49,247 nt of DNA from Nostoc punctiforme NIES-2108 (GCA_003326195.1 LXQE01000155.1:45682-94928); one strand, 5' to 3'. Counted from the stretch's first letter, positions 16,188 to 25,827 are shown. Numbers and translations: made by a program. The notes: a model not told the origin generated them from the letters alone.

Positions 16188-17768
16188 TTAGCTTGCGCTT
16201 TTGCTCATGTGTTTATAATCGTGGCAACTCTCATGAATTGCTTCCAGATTATTTTTCTTCCAGTTGGCGTGTTTTCCATCGATGTGATGCAGATGAATCC
16301 GTTCTTCATCGATGAATTTTAAACCACAGGAAGCACATCTATGGTTTTGCTTCTTAAGAGCAAAAGAAGTTTCGCCGTCGTAGAGTTTACTATTTCGTTC
16401 ACTCCAGTAGGCTGTATCTCCGTCGTAGGGTGATTTAGTTCCCTTGACAGAAATGTGTTTGTTTTCGGAGTAGGAAACTGTTGGAAATGCTTTGTCTAGT
16501 AATTTCTTGCTAGAGTGGCGGGTTTGCTTGGTTTCCTTGTTAAATACCGTGTAAGCTCTTTTTTGGATGTGGTATAACGAGTTTCTAGACCCGTCCATCT
16601 TGCAGAACTTATGGTAATTTCTCCACCCTCTTACTACCGGGGCTAATTTCTCAGCCTTTGTGGTAGCACCATAATTCGAGTTGTTGACGATGTGTTTTAC
16701 TTTCTTACGGAACGCTTTAAAGTTGTCCACTGAGGGAGTACTTTTGAACTTTCCGTTTTTCTGGACTTTGAAGTGCCAGCCGAGGAAATCAAACCCATCT
16801 GTCGTGGCGGTAACTTTGGTTTTCTTTTGGCTTACATTCATTCCGCGTTTGCGGAGGAACTCGCTGATTCTTTCAAGTATCTCTGTCGCATCATCTTCAG
16901 GTCGGAGTATAATAACCATGTCATCCGCGTATCGGATTGATGGCTCGATAATTCTTACTGCCGATGTTTTAGGTGTAATCCTTTTACCTTCTCTATATTG
17001 AGAGTGGTATCTGTGGATACTCTCAATTCCGTTGAGCGCGATATTTGCTAGTAATGGGCTGACCACTCCCCCTTGTGGGGTTCCTTGTTCAGGAAATTCT
17101 GGATTTATCCCTGCCTTGAGGCATCGGAAAATACCGAGTTTTAAGCCTTTAGGGGCGATGAGTTCGTCCATTATTGCTGAGTGGTTAATCCTGTCGAAGC
17201 ACTTTTCAATATCGAGTTCAATTACTCGTTTTTCTGTTCCATTAGCGTATGAGTTTAGGTTGGTTTGGATGTATTGTTGTGCATCATGGGCAGAGCGCCC
17301 GGTTCTGAACCCGTAACTTCTAGCGTGGAAAGTGGCTTCGTGTGCTGGTTCGAGTACATATTTTGCTAGGCATTGCCAAGCTCTATCCGCGATGGTTGGT
17401 ATTTTAAGCATTCTGGTAGTCCCATCCTTTTTAGGAATTGGAATTTCCCGTAGTCCTTGATGCTTCCAATTTCCATTATTCATTTTTAGTAATTCTTCAA
17501 GGTTGAAGCGTTCTTCAAATGAGAGGGATTTCTTACCATCAATACCAGCCGTCTTTTTACCAGCGTTTAGCTGAGATACAAGTCTAATTGCAAGAAATCG
17601 AGCCGAGGTAGATTTTAGAATAAGCTTCTGAAGTGACCTAGCTTTCCGCTTGTCGCCAACTTGAACAGCTTTGTACACGCGCTTTTGAAGGCGGAAAAGA
17701 TTTCGGCGGAATTTCTTCCACGGTAAAGCTCTCCAAGATTCACTAGTTTTTACACTGTGTCTAATCAT
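16188..17768 (-). CDS. Group II intron reverse transcriptase/maturase with HNH endonuclease
   Basis: The 526-residue protein is full length. The RT domain spans about 55-310, with NAGKKTAGIDG (RT0/1), ELDIEKCFDRINH (RT3), GTPQGGVVSPLLANIALNGI (RT4) and RYADDMVII (RT5, catalytic YADD). Domain X for maturation follows (about 350-430, VVRGWRNYHKFCK). The C-terminal HNH endonuclease has CASCGLKFIDEERIHLHHID followed by NNLEAIHESCHDYKH. It binds its intron RNA, helps splicing, and nicks and copies target DNA during retrohoming. No stop or frameshift interrupts the frame, so the protein appears functional. The stop codon is ten bases before domain V. Confidence 0.95.
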   Translation of the reverse strand: MIRHSVKTSESWRALPWKKFRRNLFRLQKRVYKAVQVGDKRKARSLQKLILKSTSARFLAIRLVSQLNAGKKTAGIDGKKSLSFEERFNLEELLKMNNGNWKHQGLREIPIPKKDGTTRMLKIPTIADRAWQCLAKYVLEPAHEATFHARSYGFRTGRSAHDAQQYIQTNLNSYANGTEKRVIELDIEKCFDRINHSAIMDELIAPKGLKLGIFRCLKAGINPEFPEQGTPQGGVVSPLLANIALNGIESIHRYHSQYREGKRITPKTSAVRIIEPSIRYADDMVIILRPEDDATEILERISEFLRKRGMNVSQKKTKVTATTDGFDFLGWHFKVQKNGKFKSTPSVDNFKAFRKKVKHIVNNSNYGATTKAEKLAPVVRGWRNYHKFCKMDGSRNSLYHIQKRAYTVFNKETKQTRHSSKKLLDKAFPTVSYSENKHISVKGTKSPYDGDTAYWSERNSKLYDGETSFALKKQNHRCASCGLKFIDEERIHLHHIDGKHANWKKNNLEAIHESCHDYKHMSKSAS

Positions 17769-18313
17769 TTTCTCTTCTAGAGTTTGTGTATTCTGAACAC
17801 CTCAGACCAATTACGGTCTGTCCTACCCGAATTGTGGGGATTCCTCCGCTCGTCTGGGCTACTTGGGGAACGAAAGCCCCTAGACCCACAACTCGTTTTT
17901 ATTCGTTCCCTCGGAGAGATTGATTGTTCCGTTAGGTGTGGTCACTTCAACCACTGGATTCCCAGGACTCTTACCGCTATGGAGCCTAAAATGCGGCGGG
18001 AATTAGCTCTCCAGTGAAGTCAGGGTTTTTTTAATGTTGCGCCCTGCTCAAGATTAGGTTGCTTTTATAGACCCGGTTTCACCATAGGAACTCCCTATTA
18101 GCGCCAGTGTCAACCCGCAACGGTCGTCTGATTGCGCCCTGTTCCCAGCTTCACTCTACAAGAACCGAGCTTGTTCGGTGTGGGCAGATAAGGAGTCAAT
18201 TCTGAGTCTGAATGGCAAGACTTGCACTTGCATCTTGACCGAGAGTTCAGCCTTTTATGACAGTAATCTGCTGTCGGGCTGGATACCGAGATTTACTAAT
18301 CAACGAATCGCAC

Positions 18314-18913
18314 TATCCCTATCTTTATAATTCCCAATAGCAAACAGACTTAAATACTGCAATCCTATTAGATTTGTGAGAATTGCAAGCTACAGGTGTC
18401 CAAATGCGGTTTGGTTAATGTTTCGTTTTAACCTTTGAATGGGATTATAGGGGTTCTTGTCCCTTATGAGGTACAAAAATCCTAACCCGCAAGTGAGGAG
18501 AGGAATATAATGTACCTAATACGATTGGTAAACGCTATTATCATCAAAATTTGATATAAATTTCCACCGATCTTAATCACACCAAATATTTTTTGTTATT
18601 TACTTAATTTGATTATGATTGTTGGCGCTGTTACAACCCGGAATTTTAAAACCGTTTACTATACCTGAGTACTTTCATAAAACAAAAGTAGTTTGTTAAA
18701 AACATAAACCTATAATTTGGTAAAGATATTCGTTGTTATCCTAGCCAGCTAAATCACTTTATCTAAGTAAAATTTCAACAATTTCCAAATTATTTTATGG
18801 ACTTGGAAGTGATAAATCGACAATCACTGACTCAAGAAGTAGGAATTAGCAAACAAGTACGGAGAAAAGCCTAATCTATTCTTTTTTCTGCGCCACTAGT
18901 TAAGAGGTAATCT
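18314..18913. other. Intergenic region between intron and second devB
   Basis: Contains the 5' exon side of the intron (and possibly the original LRV-operon promoter reading left: a TATAAA-like box lies about 15 bp from the intron junction) and the devB copy 2 promoter. No operator resembling those before copy 1 was seen. A 25-codon frame at 18797-18874 (MDLEVINRQSLTQEV) is too short to support. Confidence 0.4.
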
Positions 18914-20113
18914 ATGGTGCGAAACTCAAAGCTAGGGTACAGAAGGTTCCCTAAGTCTATTCTGCGTCCATCCGTTGCTATAGGTATAACTATATCTTTA
19001 TTGGTTGGCGGAATAAGTTTTTATATAGTAAAACGTGGGCAAAATTATGCCAATCAAGAGGCACAAGTACCAGCAACACAATTGCCACAGTTAAAAACGG
19101 TAACAGCTTTAGGGCGACTCGAACCACAGGGAAAGGTAATTAAACTCTCTGCTGCGGTGTCTGCGGAAGGAAGTCGGGTAGAAAAGTTGTTAGTGAAGGA
19201 AGGGGATAGGGTAAAAGCAGGACAAGCGATCGCAATTTTGAACAGCCGCGATCGCCTCCAAGCAGCATTCAAAGAGGCGCAGGAACAAGTGAAAGTAGCC
19301 CAAGCAAACCTAAACCGCACCAAAGCAGGTGCTAAACGCGGTGAAATTGCCGCCCAAAAAGCTGCGATCGCTCGTCTAGAAGCCGAACGCCAAGGTGATA
19401 TTAATGCCCAAGCGGCGACAATTGAGCGATTTCAAGCCGAAGTGCGTAACGCCCAAGCAGAAGACGAACGTTATCAGCAACTATATCAACAAGGCGCAAT
19501 TTCCGCTTCTCAACGGGATAGTAAGCGTTTAAACTTGGAAACCGCCCAAAAAAGCTTGCAAGAAGCCCAAGCACAGTTAAATCGTACCCAATCAACTAGT
19601 CAGCAACAAGTTAAACAAGCCACAGCAACACTCGATGAAATCGCTGAAGTGCGCGGAGTGGATGTAAAATCAGCCCAAGCAGAAGTCAATCGTGCTGTAG
19701 CAGCCATGAATCTGGCAAAAGTCAATCTTGAACAGGCTGTAGTGCGATCGCCCCAAAATGGACAGGTATTTGAGATCCATACCCATCCTGGAGAATTAGT
19801 ATCAAATGATGGCATTGCAGATATTGGACAAACCAGCCAGATGTATGTCATCGCCGAAGTCTACGAAAGTGATATCGGCAAAGTACATTCAGGGCAGCAA
19901 GTGCGAATCTTTGGTGATAACCTCCCGATTGAATTGCAGGGAATCGTAGATCGCAAAGGTTTACAAGTGCGACGACAGAATGTCATTAACACAGATCCCG
20001 TCAGCAATATCGACAACAGAGTAGTAGAAGTCCACATCCGACTAGATGAAGCCTCCAGCCAAAAAGCCGCCACCTTAACCAATATGCAAGTTAAGGCAGT
20101 AATTGAATTGTGA
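18914..20113 (+). CDS. devB: DevB-type HlyD-family membrane fusion protein, copy 2
   Basis: This 399-residue protein is a paralogue of the 7562-8869 gene: VTALGRLEPQGKVIKLSA, LVKEGDRVKAGQAIAILNSR and GQTSQMYVIAEVYESDIGKV all match. A membrane anchor lies at about 21-41 (AIGITISLLVGGISFYIV). The helical hairpin is about 36 residues shorter than in copy 1, so the adaptor tip would reach less far; it may pair with a different outer-membrane or permease partner. AAGAGGT before the ATG is its ribosome-binding site. Unlike copy 1, a 105-bp repeat tract separates it from devC. There is no TetR neighbour. Confidence 0.92.
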   Translation: MVRNSKLGYRRFPKSILRPSVAIGITISLLVGGISFYIVKRGQNYANQEAQVPATQLPQLKTVTALGRLEPQGKVIKLSAAVSAEGSRVEKLLVKEGDRVKAGQAIAILNSRDRLQAAFKEAQEQVKVAQANLNRTKAGAKRGEIAAQKAAIARLEAERQGDINAQAATIERFQAEVRNAQAEDERYQQLYQQGAISASQRDSKRLNLETAQKSLQEAQAQLNRTQSTSQQQVKQATATLDEIAEVRGVDVKSAQAEVNRAVAAMNLAKVNLEQAVVRSPQNGQVFEIHTHPGELVSNDGIADIGQTSQMYVIAEVYESDIGKVHSGQQVRIFGDNLPIELQGIVDRKGLQVRRQNVINTDPVSNIDNRVVEVHIRLDEASSQKAATLTNMQVKAVIEL

Positions 20114-20218
20114 AAAGGGCATTGGGCATGGGGCATTGGACATTGGAAATTAGTTATTTTCCATGTCCCCCTTGTCCCCACTCCCCAATCCCTAGTCTTC
20201 AACCTCCAGTACCTAATT
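20114..20218. repeat. Short tandem repeat tract between devB and devC of copy 2
   Basis: GGGCATTGGGCATGGGGCAT and related heptamers. The first operon has no gap here (devB and devC overlap by 4 bp), so the tract was probably inserted after the duplication. Confidence 0.7.
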
Positions 20219-21391
20219 ATGGGATTGCTCAAACAACTGCAACGGCGAACCCCTCTAGGATGGCTGCAACTGAATCATGAAAAAAGCCGTCTTTTAGTGG
20301 CATTATCAGGCATTGCCTTTGCGGATCTTCTGATGTTCATGCAGCTAGGTTTTCAGACTGCGCTGTATGACAGTAACACCAGACTACATCGCAGTTTGCA
20401 AGCAGACATTGTTTTAACCAGTCCCCAAGCCCGTAACTTGCCAAGCTTGTCTACATTTTCTCGGCGGCGACTTTACCAAGCAATGGATATACCAGGGGTG
20501 AAGTCGGCGGAACCAATATATTTCAACAATACAATCTGGAAGAATCCGCAAACACATCGTGAAACGGGGGTGTTAGTTATCGGCTTTAACCCAGACAAGC
20601 CAGCTTTTGACTTACCTGATGTTAACCAGCAATTGCAAGCGATCAAAATGCCGGATACTGTCTTGTTTGACCGTGGTGCAAGAGGAGATTATCAAAAAGC
20701 GATCGCTCAAATTGACCAAGGTAAAACCCTGACTACTGAAATAGAACGGCGCACAATTACCATTAGTGGCTTATTCCAAGTCGGGGCTTCCTTTGGCTTT
20801 GATGGCAACCTGATTACCAGCGATCAAAATTTTTTGCGGCTATTTTCTGGGCGACAGTCGAGCAGTGTCAGTCTAGGTTTGATTCTTCTGAAACCAGGCT
20901 ATGAACCGAAAAAAGTAGCAGCAATGCTCAAAGCCTACCTCAGAGATGATGTCAGAGTATTAACCCACGCCGAATTTATTGAATTTGAGAATAACTTTTG
21001 GAGAACAAATTCCCCAATCGGCTTTATTTTCAGTCTAGGTGTATCGATGGGATTTGTGGTAGGCGTGATCATCGTTTATCAAGTTCTCTCTAACGATGTT
21101 AATGCCCACGTTCGAGAATATGCCACCTTCAAAGCAATGGGATATCGCAATTACTACCTGCTAGGTGTGGTGCTTGAAGAATCGTTGATATTAGCAGCAC
21201 TGGGTTTCTTCCCCGGATTGGGAGTGTCCTTAGTGCTTTATCAACTGACTCGCAGTGCTACAAATTTGCCCATGTACATGACTGCGATTCGGGCATTGCA
21301 GGTATTAGTACTGACTATCATTATGTGTACAATTTCCGGTGCGATCGCCACCCGCAAACTCCAAGCCACCGACCCCGCTGATATGTTCTAA
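20219..21391 (+). CDS. devC: DevC-type ABC exporter permease, copy 2
   Basis: The 390-residue permease has the same four-helix plan as copy 1, with long stretches identical at the N-terminus (QRRTPLGWLQLNHEKSRLLV) and the coupling loop (AHVREYATFKAMGYRNYYLL). The periplasmic domain differs more (VFDL/AFDL, AMLKAYLRDDVRVL), which would be the place for different substrate or adaptor contacts. It starts with ATG where copy 1 uses GTG. Confidence 0.92.
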   Translation: MGLLKQLQRRTPLGWLQLNHEKSRLLVALSGIAFADLLMFMQLGFQTALYDSNTRLHRSLQADIVLTSPQARNLPSLSTFSRRRLYQAMDIPGVKSAEPIYFNNTIWKNPQTHRETGVLVIGFNPDKPAFDLPDVNQQLQAIKMPDTVLFDRGARGDYQKAIAQIDQGKTLTTEIERRTITISGLFQVGASFGFDGNLITSDQNFLRLFSGRQSSSVSLGLILLKPGYEPKKVAAMLKAYLRDDVRVLTHAEFIEFENNFWRTNSPIGFIFSLGVSMGFVVGVIIVYQVLSNDVNAHVREYATFKAMGYRNYYLLGVVLEESLILAALGFFPGLGVSLVLYQLTRSATNLPMYMTAIRALQVLVLTIIMCTISGAIATRKLQATDPADMF

Positions 21392-21486
21392 AAATTGTCA
21401 TTTGTCTTTGATCATTAGTCCTTTGTAGTAACAAATGACTAATGATCAAAGACAAATGACGGTCATCACGAGTAATCGACCTACTT
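21392..21486. repeat. Inverted short repeat tract between devC and devA of copy 2
   Basis: GTCATTTGTCTTTGATCATT on one side and its reverse complement AATGATCAAAGACAAATGAC on the other can form a long hairpin. Copy 1 has a related but shorter tract at 10042-10108. Confidence 0.7.
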
Positions 21487-22185
21487 ATGACTAGCAAACC
21501 CGTCATTTCCATCCAGAATCTCGACCACCACTTTGGTTACGGCTCACTCCGCAAGCAAGTTTTATGTAATATCAACTTAGAGATTAATGCTGGTGAAATT
21601 ATTATCATGACTGGGCCTTCTGGTTCTGGAAAGACTACCTTACTGACCTTAGTGGGTGGGTTGCGTTCTGCGCAATCTGGTAGTTTGCGAGTGTTGGGAC
21701 GAGAACTTTGTGGTGCGAGCGCTGAACAACTAGTGCAATCGCGACGCCGCAATGGTTATATTTTCCAAGCACATAATTTGCATGGTAGTTTAACGGCACT
21801 CCAAAACGTCAAAATGGCTTTAGAATTGCACAAACATCTTGGGTTAAAAAAGATGCGAGCTAGATCAGCCCAAATGTTAGAGCAAGTAGGATTAGGAAAT
21901 CATTTGCATTATTACCCTGATAAGCTGTCTGGAGGACAAAAACAAAGAGTAGCGATCGCTCGTGCTTTAGTCAGTCATCCTCAAATAATCCTCGCGGATG
22001 AACCCACCGCCGCCCTTGACAGTCAATCGGGACGAGATGTAGTTAATCTCATGCAAAAACTAGCAAAAGAACAAGGCTGTACCATCTTGATGGTTACTCA
22101 TGACAACCGCATCCTAGACATTGCCGATCGCATCGTTCAGATGGAAGATGGCAAACTCAAGTCAAAAGTAATACCATCAGCCTAA
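21487..22185 (+). CDS. devA: DevA-type ABC exporter ATPase, copy 2
   Basis: The 232-residue ATPase has Walker A GPSGSGKTT, signature LSGGQKQRVAIARALV, Walker B IILADEPTAALDSQSGRD and H-loop VTHDNRILDIADRIVQMEDG. It is nearly the same as copy 1 over most of its length. The last gene of the second operon. Confidence 0.94.
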   Translation: MTSKPVISIQNLDHHFGYGSLRKQVLCNINLEINAGEIIIMTGPSGSGKTTLLTLVGGLRSAQSGSLRVLGRELCGASAEQLVQSRRRNGYIFQAHNLHGSLTALQNVKMALELHKHLGLKKMRARSAQMLEQVGLGNHLHYYPDKLSGGQKQRVAIARALVSHPQIILADEPTAALDSQSGRDVVNLMQKLAKEQGCTILMVTHDNRILDIADRIVQMEDGKLKSKVIPSA

Positions 22186-22697
22186 AGTTAATTAGCGTAT
22201 CGTCTCATTCAGAGTTGATTTATAAAGTAAATCTTAATTTTGGCGTGGCAGAAATGTGATTCTGCCTTAGTATCATAGTTTTTCGGCAAATAAAGCCCTA
22301 TAATCAGCAAATTTTAAAATATTTATGACTAGTCCTATAGTTTAATTTATCCTCACTGAGTTACTTACTTAGTTTAAGTAATTTCCCCATACCGATTTCA
22401 ACCTAACAATGTGATATTAGTGTCCAGTTGAAAAAGTGTCCAGTTGATTCCAAGATTTTCTTCAAGTATTATTTATGTAATGAAAGTTAAATTTTATGCT
22501 CATTGTCAATGTCATACACCTTGATTATTAAAATTAAGACCAATTTCCTAAAATTACAGATAAAATGATTTGCCCTTGCAATCCATAACTACCTGGAGAA
22601 TTTCTGAAAATTTATGGTTATCGGCTTCAAACAGGAAACACTAGCGATAATAAGCTAATCTATTTTCCAATACAAGCAAGGGTTTTTTTGTAATTCT
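22186..22697. other. Intergenic region before the M23 peptidase gene
   Basis: AT-rich with no gene seen. A short direct repeat (GTGTCCAGTTGA twice, four bases apart) lies at about 22420-22448. Confidence 0.4.
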
Positions 22698-23633
22698 ATG
22701 ATTATTGAGAATAGCACTAGTAGTTCAAACAAAAATTTGCTCGGTTTTGATGTCAAAACTTTGACAGCCAATTGCCGTGGAATAAATCTGTTAAAGGGAA
22801 TATTTGCTGTTCTCCCGATCGCCTTGGCATTGCCTGTACATGCTTTGCAAGTAAAGGTGACTCCAGCGAATCCGAAATTAGGGGATACACTCTCGGTGGA
22901 GATTAATTTAGATAATCCAGAGAATGGTAAAAATCCAACCGTAGCCAGTGGCAAGAATACATACCCAGCCTTTGAAATTGCGCCCAATCAGTATCGGGCT
23001 TTTGTTCCCACAACTCCATTAGAAAAAGCTGGAACTAGAACACTTCGGGTTGCAGGGGATGGTCAAGTGCAAAACTTGGCAGTGAATGTGCTGAATCGCA
23101 AATTCCCCGTACAACGCATTACTTTGCCACCTGGCAAAGCTGGAGTGGATGCCACAGAGTATGAGCTGAAGCGTGTGGCAGCTTTTAAGGCGCTACAAAC
23201 ACCAGAAAAGTATTGGAATGGAGTATTCCTGAAGCCAAATGCAGGGCGGATGAGTACAAACTATGGTGTACGTCGCTACTATAATGGTACATTTGCAAAG
23301 GACTACTATCATCGTGGTCTTGACTACGCTGGTGCTGCCGGTTCATCGGTAATTGCCCCAGCCTCTGGGCGAGTTGCTTTGGTAGGTAGGGTATCCCAAG
23401 GGTTTCGGATACACGGCAACGTAGTTGGCATTGACCACGGTCAAGGAGTAACCAGTATTTTCATGCACCTGAGTCGTATTAACGTTAAAGAAGGTGATTT
23501 TGTAAAAGCTGGTCAACTAATTGGTGCAGTAGGTTCAACAGGTGCAGCCACGGGGCCACATTTACATTGGGGTCTGTATGTCAACGGACAATCTGTTGAT
23601 CCAACACCTTGGCGAACTAAGGTCGTTAACTAG
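22698..23633 (+). CDS. M23-family (LytM) metallopeptidase, exported
   Basis: The 311-residue protein has a hydrophobic segment at about 36-50 (LLKGIFAVLPIALALPVHA) that ends in an AxA-like cleavage site, so it is probably exported; a 30-residue leader precedes it. An Ig-like beta domain follows (about 52-140), then the peptidase at about 180-305. The zinc ligands of the family are visible: HRGLDYAG (H, D) and HLHWGLY (HxH). MSTNYGVRR and GNVVGIDHGQG are also typical. Such enzymes cut peptidoglycan cross-bridges and act in cell division, septal nanopore or envelope remodelling. The next gene downstream is a ComFB protein on the same strand. Confidence 0.92.
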   Translation: MIIENSTSSSNKNLLGFDVKTLTANCRGINLLKGIFAVLPIALALPVHALQVKVTPANPKLGDTLSVEINLDNPENGKNPTVASGKNTYPAFEIAPNQYRAFVPTTPLEKAGTRTLRVAGDGQVQNLAVNVLNRKFPVQRITLPPGKAGVDATEYELKRVAAFKALQTPEKYWNGVFLKPNAGRMSTNYGVRRYYNGTFAKDYYHRGLDYAGAAGSSVIAPASGRVALVGRVSQGFRIHGNVVGIDHGQGVTSIFMHLSRINVKEGDFVKAGQLIGAVGSTGAATGPHLHWGLYVNGQSVDPTPWRTKVVN

Positions 23634-23739
23634 TAGAGGCAGAATTGATCCTGTCTTTGCACAATTTGTGTATTTTTTGCTGAGAATTAGGCAAAATAAA
23701 TTGGATTGATACCGTCCCTACCTTGCTTGGCCAACATAA

Positions 23740-24294
23740 ATGATGATAAGCGTTATGAGTATCGAAAAAATTGTAGAACAAGCTCTCCAGGATGGTTATT
23801 TGACACCAGCAATGGAAGCAGAAGTCGGTAGAATCTGTGATAACGCCTCGGAACTCTCAATCGAAGAGTATATGGCGTTGGATCGGCTGATGGGTGCGCT
23901 ATTGACTGGTGAGGTAGTGGCGGTACCGCGCAAACAATTCATTAACGTTATGGAAGAATTGGTGCTGACAGAAGCGATCGCACGAGTCGCAGAAATTGAA
24001 GCCACCAGCGAAAGTTCTTTAGATGTCGGGGATATTGCTGCTTACGCCCTCAATCGGCTACCACCTTTGTATGCTACTACAGAAGAGGGTGCTAACTTCC
24101 AGCGGCAAACGGCTCAGGCACAACTGCAAGACTTAATTTCTCAACAAATAAGTGAGGCAATTAACCGTTACCTCGATCGACCCGATTTCTTCCCAGAACG
24201 GCAAGCCTTGGGTAAAAATACTGGTAATGAGGTTGTACGCCAAGTTAGTGCTTTACTCCAAACATACGCACCTAACTTTGAGCAAAAATTATAA
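23740..24294 (+). CDS. ComFB-domain protein
   Basis: The 184-residue protein contains a ComFB domain at about 65-150: QFINVMEELVLTEAIARVAE, then SLDVGDIAAYALNRLPPLYA. The family was named for a competence operon of Bacillus, and cyanobacterial members have been reported as cyclic-dinucleotide receptors that affect motility and competence. An N-terminal extension (SIEKIVEQALQDGYLTPAM, EYMALDRLMGALLTGEV) is typical of the cyanobacterial form. It has no membrane segment. MSIEKIVEQ is a possible later start. Confidence 0.85.
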   Translation: MMISVMSIEKIVEQALQDGYLTPAMEAEVGRICDNASELSIEEYMALDRLMGALLTGEVVAVPRKQFINVMEELVLTEAIARVAEIEATSESSLDVGDIAAYALNRLPPLYATTEEGANFQRQTAQAQLQDLISQQISEAINRYLDRPDFFPERQALGKNTGNEVVRQVSALLQTYAPNFEQKL

Positions 24295-24366
24295 TTTCAA
24301 TAGTCATTGGTCATTGGTCATTAGTCATTTGTTTTAGACAAAGGACTAATGACTAATGACTCTTAA
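24295..24366. repeat. Short tandem repeat tract, inverted, between convergent genes
   Basis: GTCATTAGTCATTTGT and ACAAAGGACTAATGAC form a long imperfect hairpin between the ComFB and L,D-transpeptidase stop codons. It may act as a two-way terminator. Confidence 0.7.
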
Positions 24367-25401
24367 TTAATTACGTACTAGTACTGTTGTCCCTATACTC
24401 ACTTGCTCATAAAGCATTCTGACATCAGAATTACGCATTCTTAAGCAGCCGTGGGATACAGCTGTTCCCACCAAGTCAATATCTGGCGTGCCATGAAAGC
24501 CAATTTCATTCCGTCCATCTGACCAAAAACCAATCCATCTATCTCCCAAGGGACTATCCGTACCAGCCTGAAATACTTTACCAGTAATCGGGTGACGCCA
24601 GATTGGATAGTGTCTCATGTGGATCACCTGGAAAGAACCTGTGGGCGTTTCCCAACCTTTCTTACCGACGGCAATCGGGTAGCTGGCTATCACCTCATCT
24701 CCTGCATATACATAAGTGCGGCGATCGCTTAAATCAACCACCACTTGCGTCTTGGCATTTGCTAGCCTATTAGATGGTATTTGTTGAGCTGAAGCCTGAG
24801 ACCATAGACCTTTTGGCCAACTATCCGCAACTGGATTTTGTCTTTCTACTTGCGCCACTAGCCGTGTCTGAGTTGGTAAATCGCTTGCTTTAGCTACATT
24901 ATTCTTAATGGTTTTTTGGGGCTGCGTTTGAGGCTTAATAGTAGAAGCCTTCCCAACATTCGCTTTCGCTGTATTATTCTTAATTATTTTCGACTTAGTT
25001 TGAGACTTCAGAGCAGAATACTTGAGTGTCGAAGCCCTACGAGTAGTTGCTTTTACTACATTATTCTTAATTATTTTTGACTTAGTTTGAGACTTAATAG
25101 CAGAGGACTTTGGTGTAAACGTCCCGACAGTTGAGCCTTGGGTAACTTCATCAGCTGGCACAGATCCGCCCAACGCAATTTCCCCTAAGCTCACTTGGGA
25201 AAGATTCTTGTAGACTCCCTCTGGGCGGCTTACCTTAAGATTGGTTCGGGTAGAATCTCGCCGCATCGAAGTAGATGCAGATTTTTCAAACTGCCGTTCC
25301 GCTGTAGTAATGCGCCAATGGACAGCTAAGGATAAAAATGCTGTGCCAAAACAAAGCAACATTACCATACGCCCTACAGATTCATTTCTTACCATTGCCA
25401 T
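24367..25401 (-). CDS. L,D-transpeptidase (YkuD family), membrane-anchored
   Basis: The 344-residue protein has an N-terminal membrane helix (about 10-28, VGRMVMLLCFGTAFLSLAVH). A long low-complexity linker follows (about 45-195), rich in Lys, Ser and Thr, with repeats of SQTKSKIIKNN, KA and ST. The C-terminal YkuD domain (about 218-344) has the typical VVVDLSDRRTYVY start, AVGKKGWETPTGSF, GFHGTP and the catalytic SHGCLRM (Cys with His). It forms 3-3 cross-links in peptidoglycan or attaches proteins to it, in the periplasm. The linker repeats (three or four copies) suggest a spacer that crosses the thick cyanobacterial wall. Met at residue 3 is another possible start. Confidence 0.92.
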   Translation of the reverse strand: MAMVRNESVGRMVMLLCFGTAFLSLAVHWRITTAERQFEKSASTSMRRDSTRTNLKVSRPEGVYKNLSQVSLGEIALGGSVPADEVTQGSTVGTFTPKSSAIKSQTKSKIIKNNVVKATTRRASTLKYSALKSQTKSKIIKNNTAKANVGKASTIKPQTQPQKTIKNNVAKASDLPTQTRLVAQVERQNPVADSWPKGLWSQASAQQIPSNRLANAKTQVVVDLSDRRTYVYAGDEVIASYPIAVGKKGWETPTGSFQVIHMRHYPIWRHPITGKVFQAGTDSPLGDRWIGFWSDGRNEIGFHGTPDIDLVGTAVSHGCLRMRNSDVRMLYEQVSIGTTVLVRN

Positions 25402-25674
25402 CGCCTATTGTTTATCCCTGACATATTCAGCCGAGTAATTGGATAAGTTCATCATCCGATTATCAAAAATTTATCAATACTTATCATTTCCGCTATAAAT
25501 CTGCCAACACCTCTGGGCAAACTAAGACTATACGAATTGTCCCAGTGGCAAAACTCCAAGTGAGCAACCTCATTCCTCAAAAGTTCTGAGGGTCGTAAGC
25601 TTCTCCTCGGACTTTTTAGTGGAACTCTTGAAATGTAGCAATCAATCATTAATGGTGTAGGTGGATGAAAAACC

Positions 25675-25827
25675 ATGTTTGAAAAACTATTGCTAGCGGT
25701 AACAATTACATTTTCCCTCAATTTCTTTTTTCAAGTTCGCGTACCAGAGCAACATAATTCTAGTACTGCCTTCGGGCCACAATCAGAACAATCAGCAACT
25801 ATTCTGGTAACGAAATCAAAAAATTAA
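25675..25827 (+). CDS. Small exported or membrane protein, unrecognised
   Basis: This 50-codon frame starts MFEKLLLAVTITFSLNFFF, a strongly hydrophobic N-terminal segment, and ends with a Gln/Ser-rich tail (EQHNSSTAFGPQSEQ). GGTGGATG sits about six bases before the ATG. It lies alone between divergent genes. A real small membrane or secreted protein is plausible from the hydropathy pattern. Confidence 0.4.
   Translation: MFEKLLLAVTITFSLNFFFQVRVPEQHNSSTAFGPQSEQSATILVTKSKN

Larger units (their letters stand above)
16103..18313 (-). mobile_element. Group II intron, about 2.2 kb, with intron-encoded protein
   Basis: The minus strand reads GTGCGATT at 18313, matching the GUGYG 5' end of group II introns. 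The RT/maturase ORF at 16188-17768 sits in domain IV. Domain V lies at 16144-16178 (GAGCCGTGTACACGGAAACG onward), and a domain VI hairpin follows (GGTGCGGGG, ATCCCC, then CATCGACTC). The 3' end is set at 16103 by the terminal AAC three bases past the DVI stem and may be off by a few bases. Domains I-III occupy about 545 bp before the ORF. The intron points the same way as the LRV operon and inserts 73 bp before its start codon, so a leader transcript through it could be spliced. Confidence 0.85.

Noticed and set aside
18797..18874. 25-codon ORF before devB copy 2
   Set aside because: Too short and without a recognisable motif or ribosome-binding site.
25452..25721. 89-codon minus-strand ORF
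   Set aside because: Overlaps the better-supported small plus-strand gene and looks like a chance frame.
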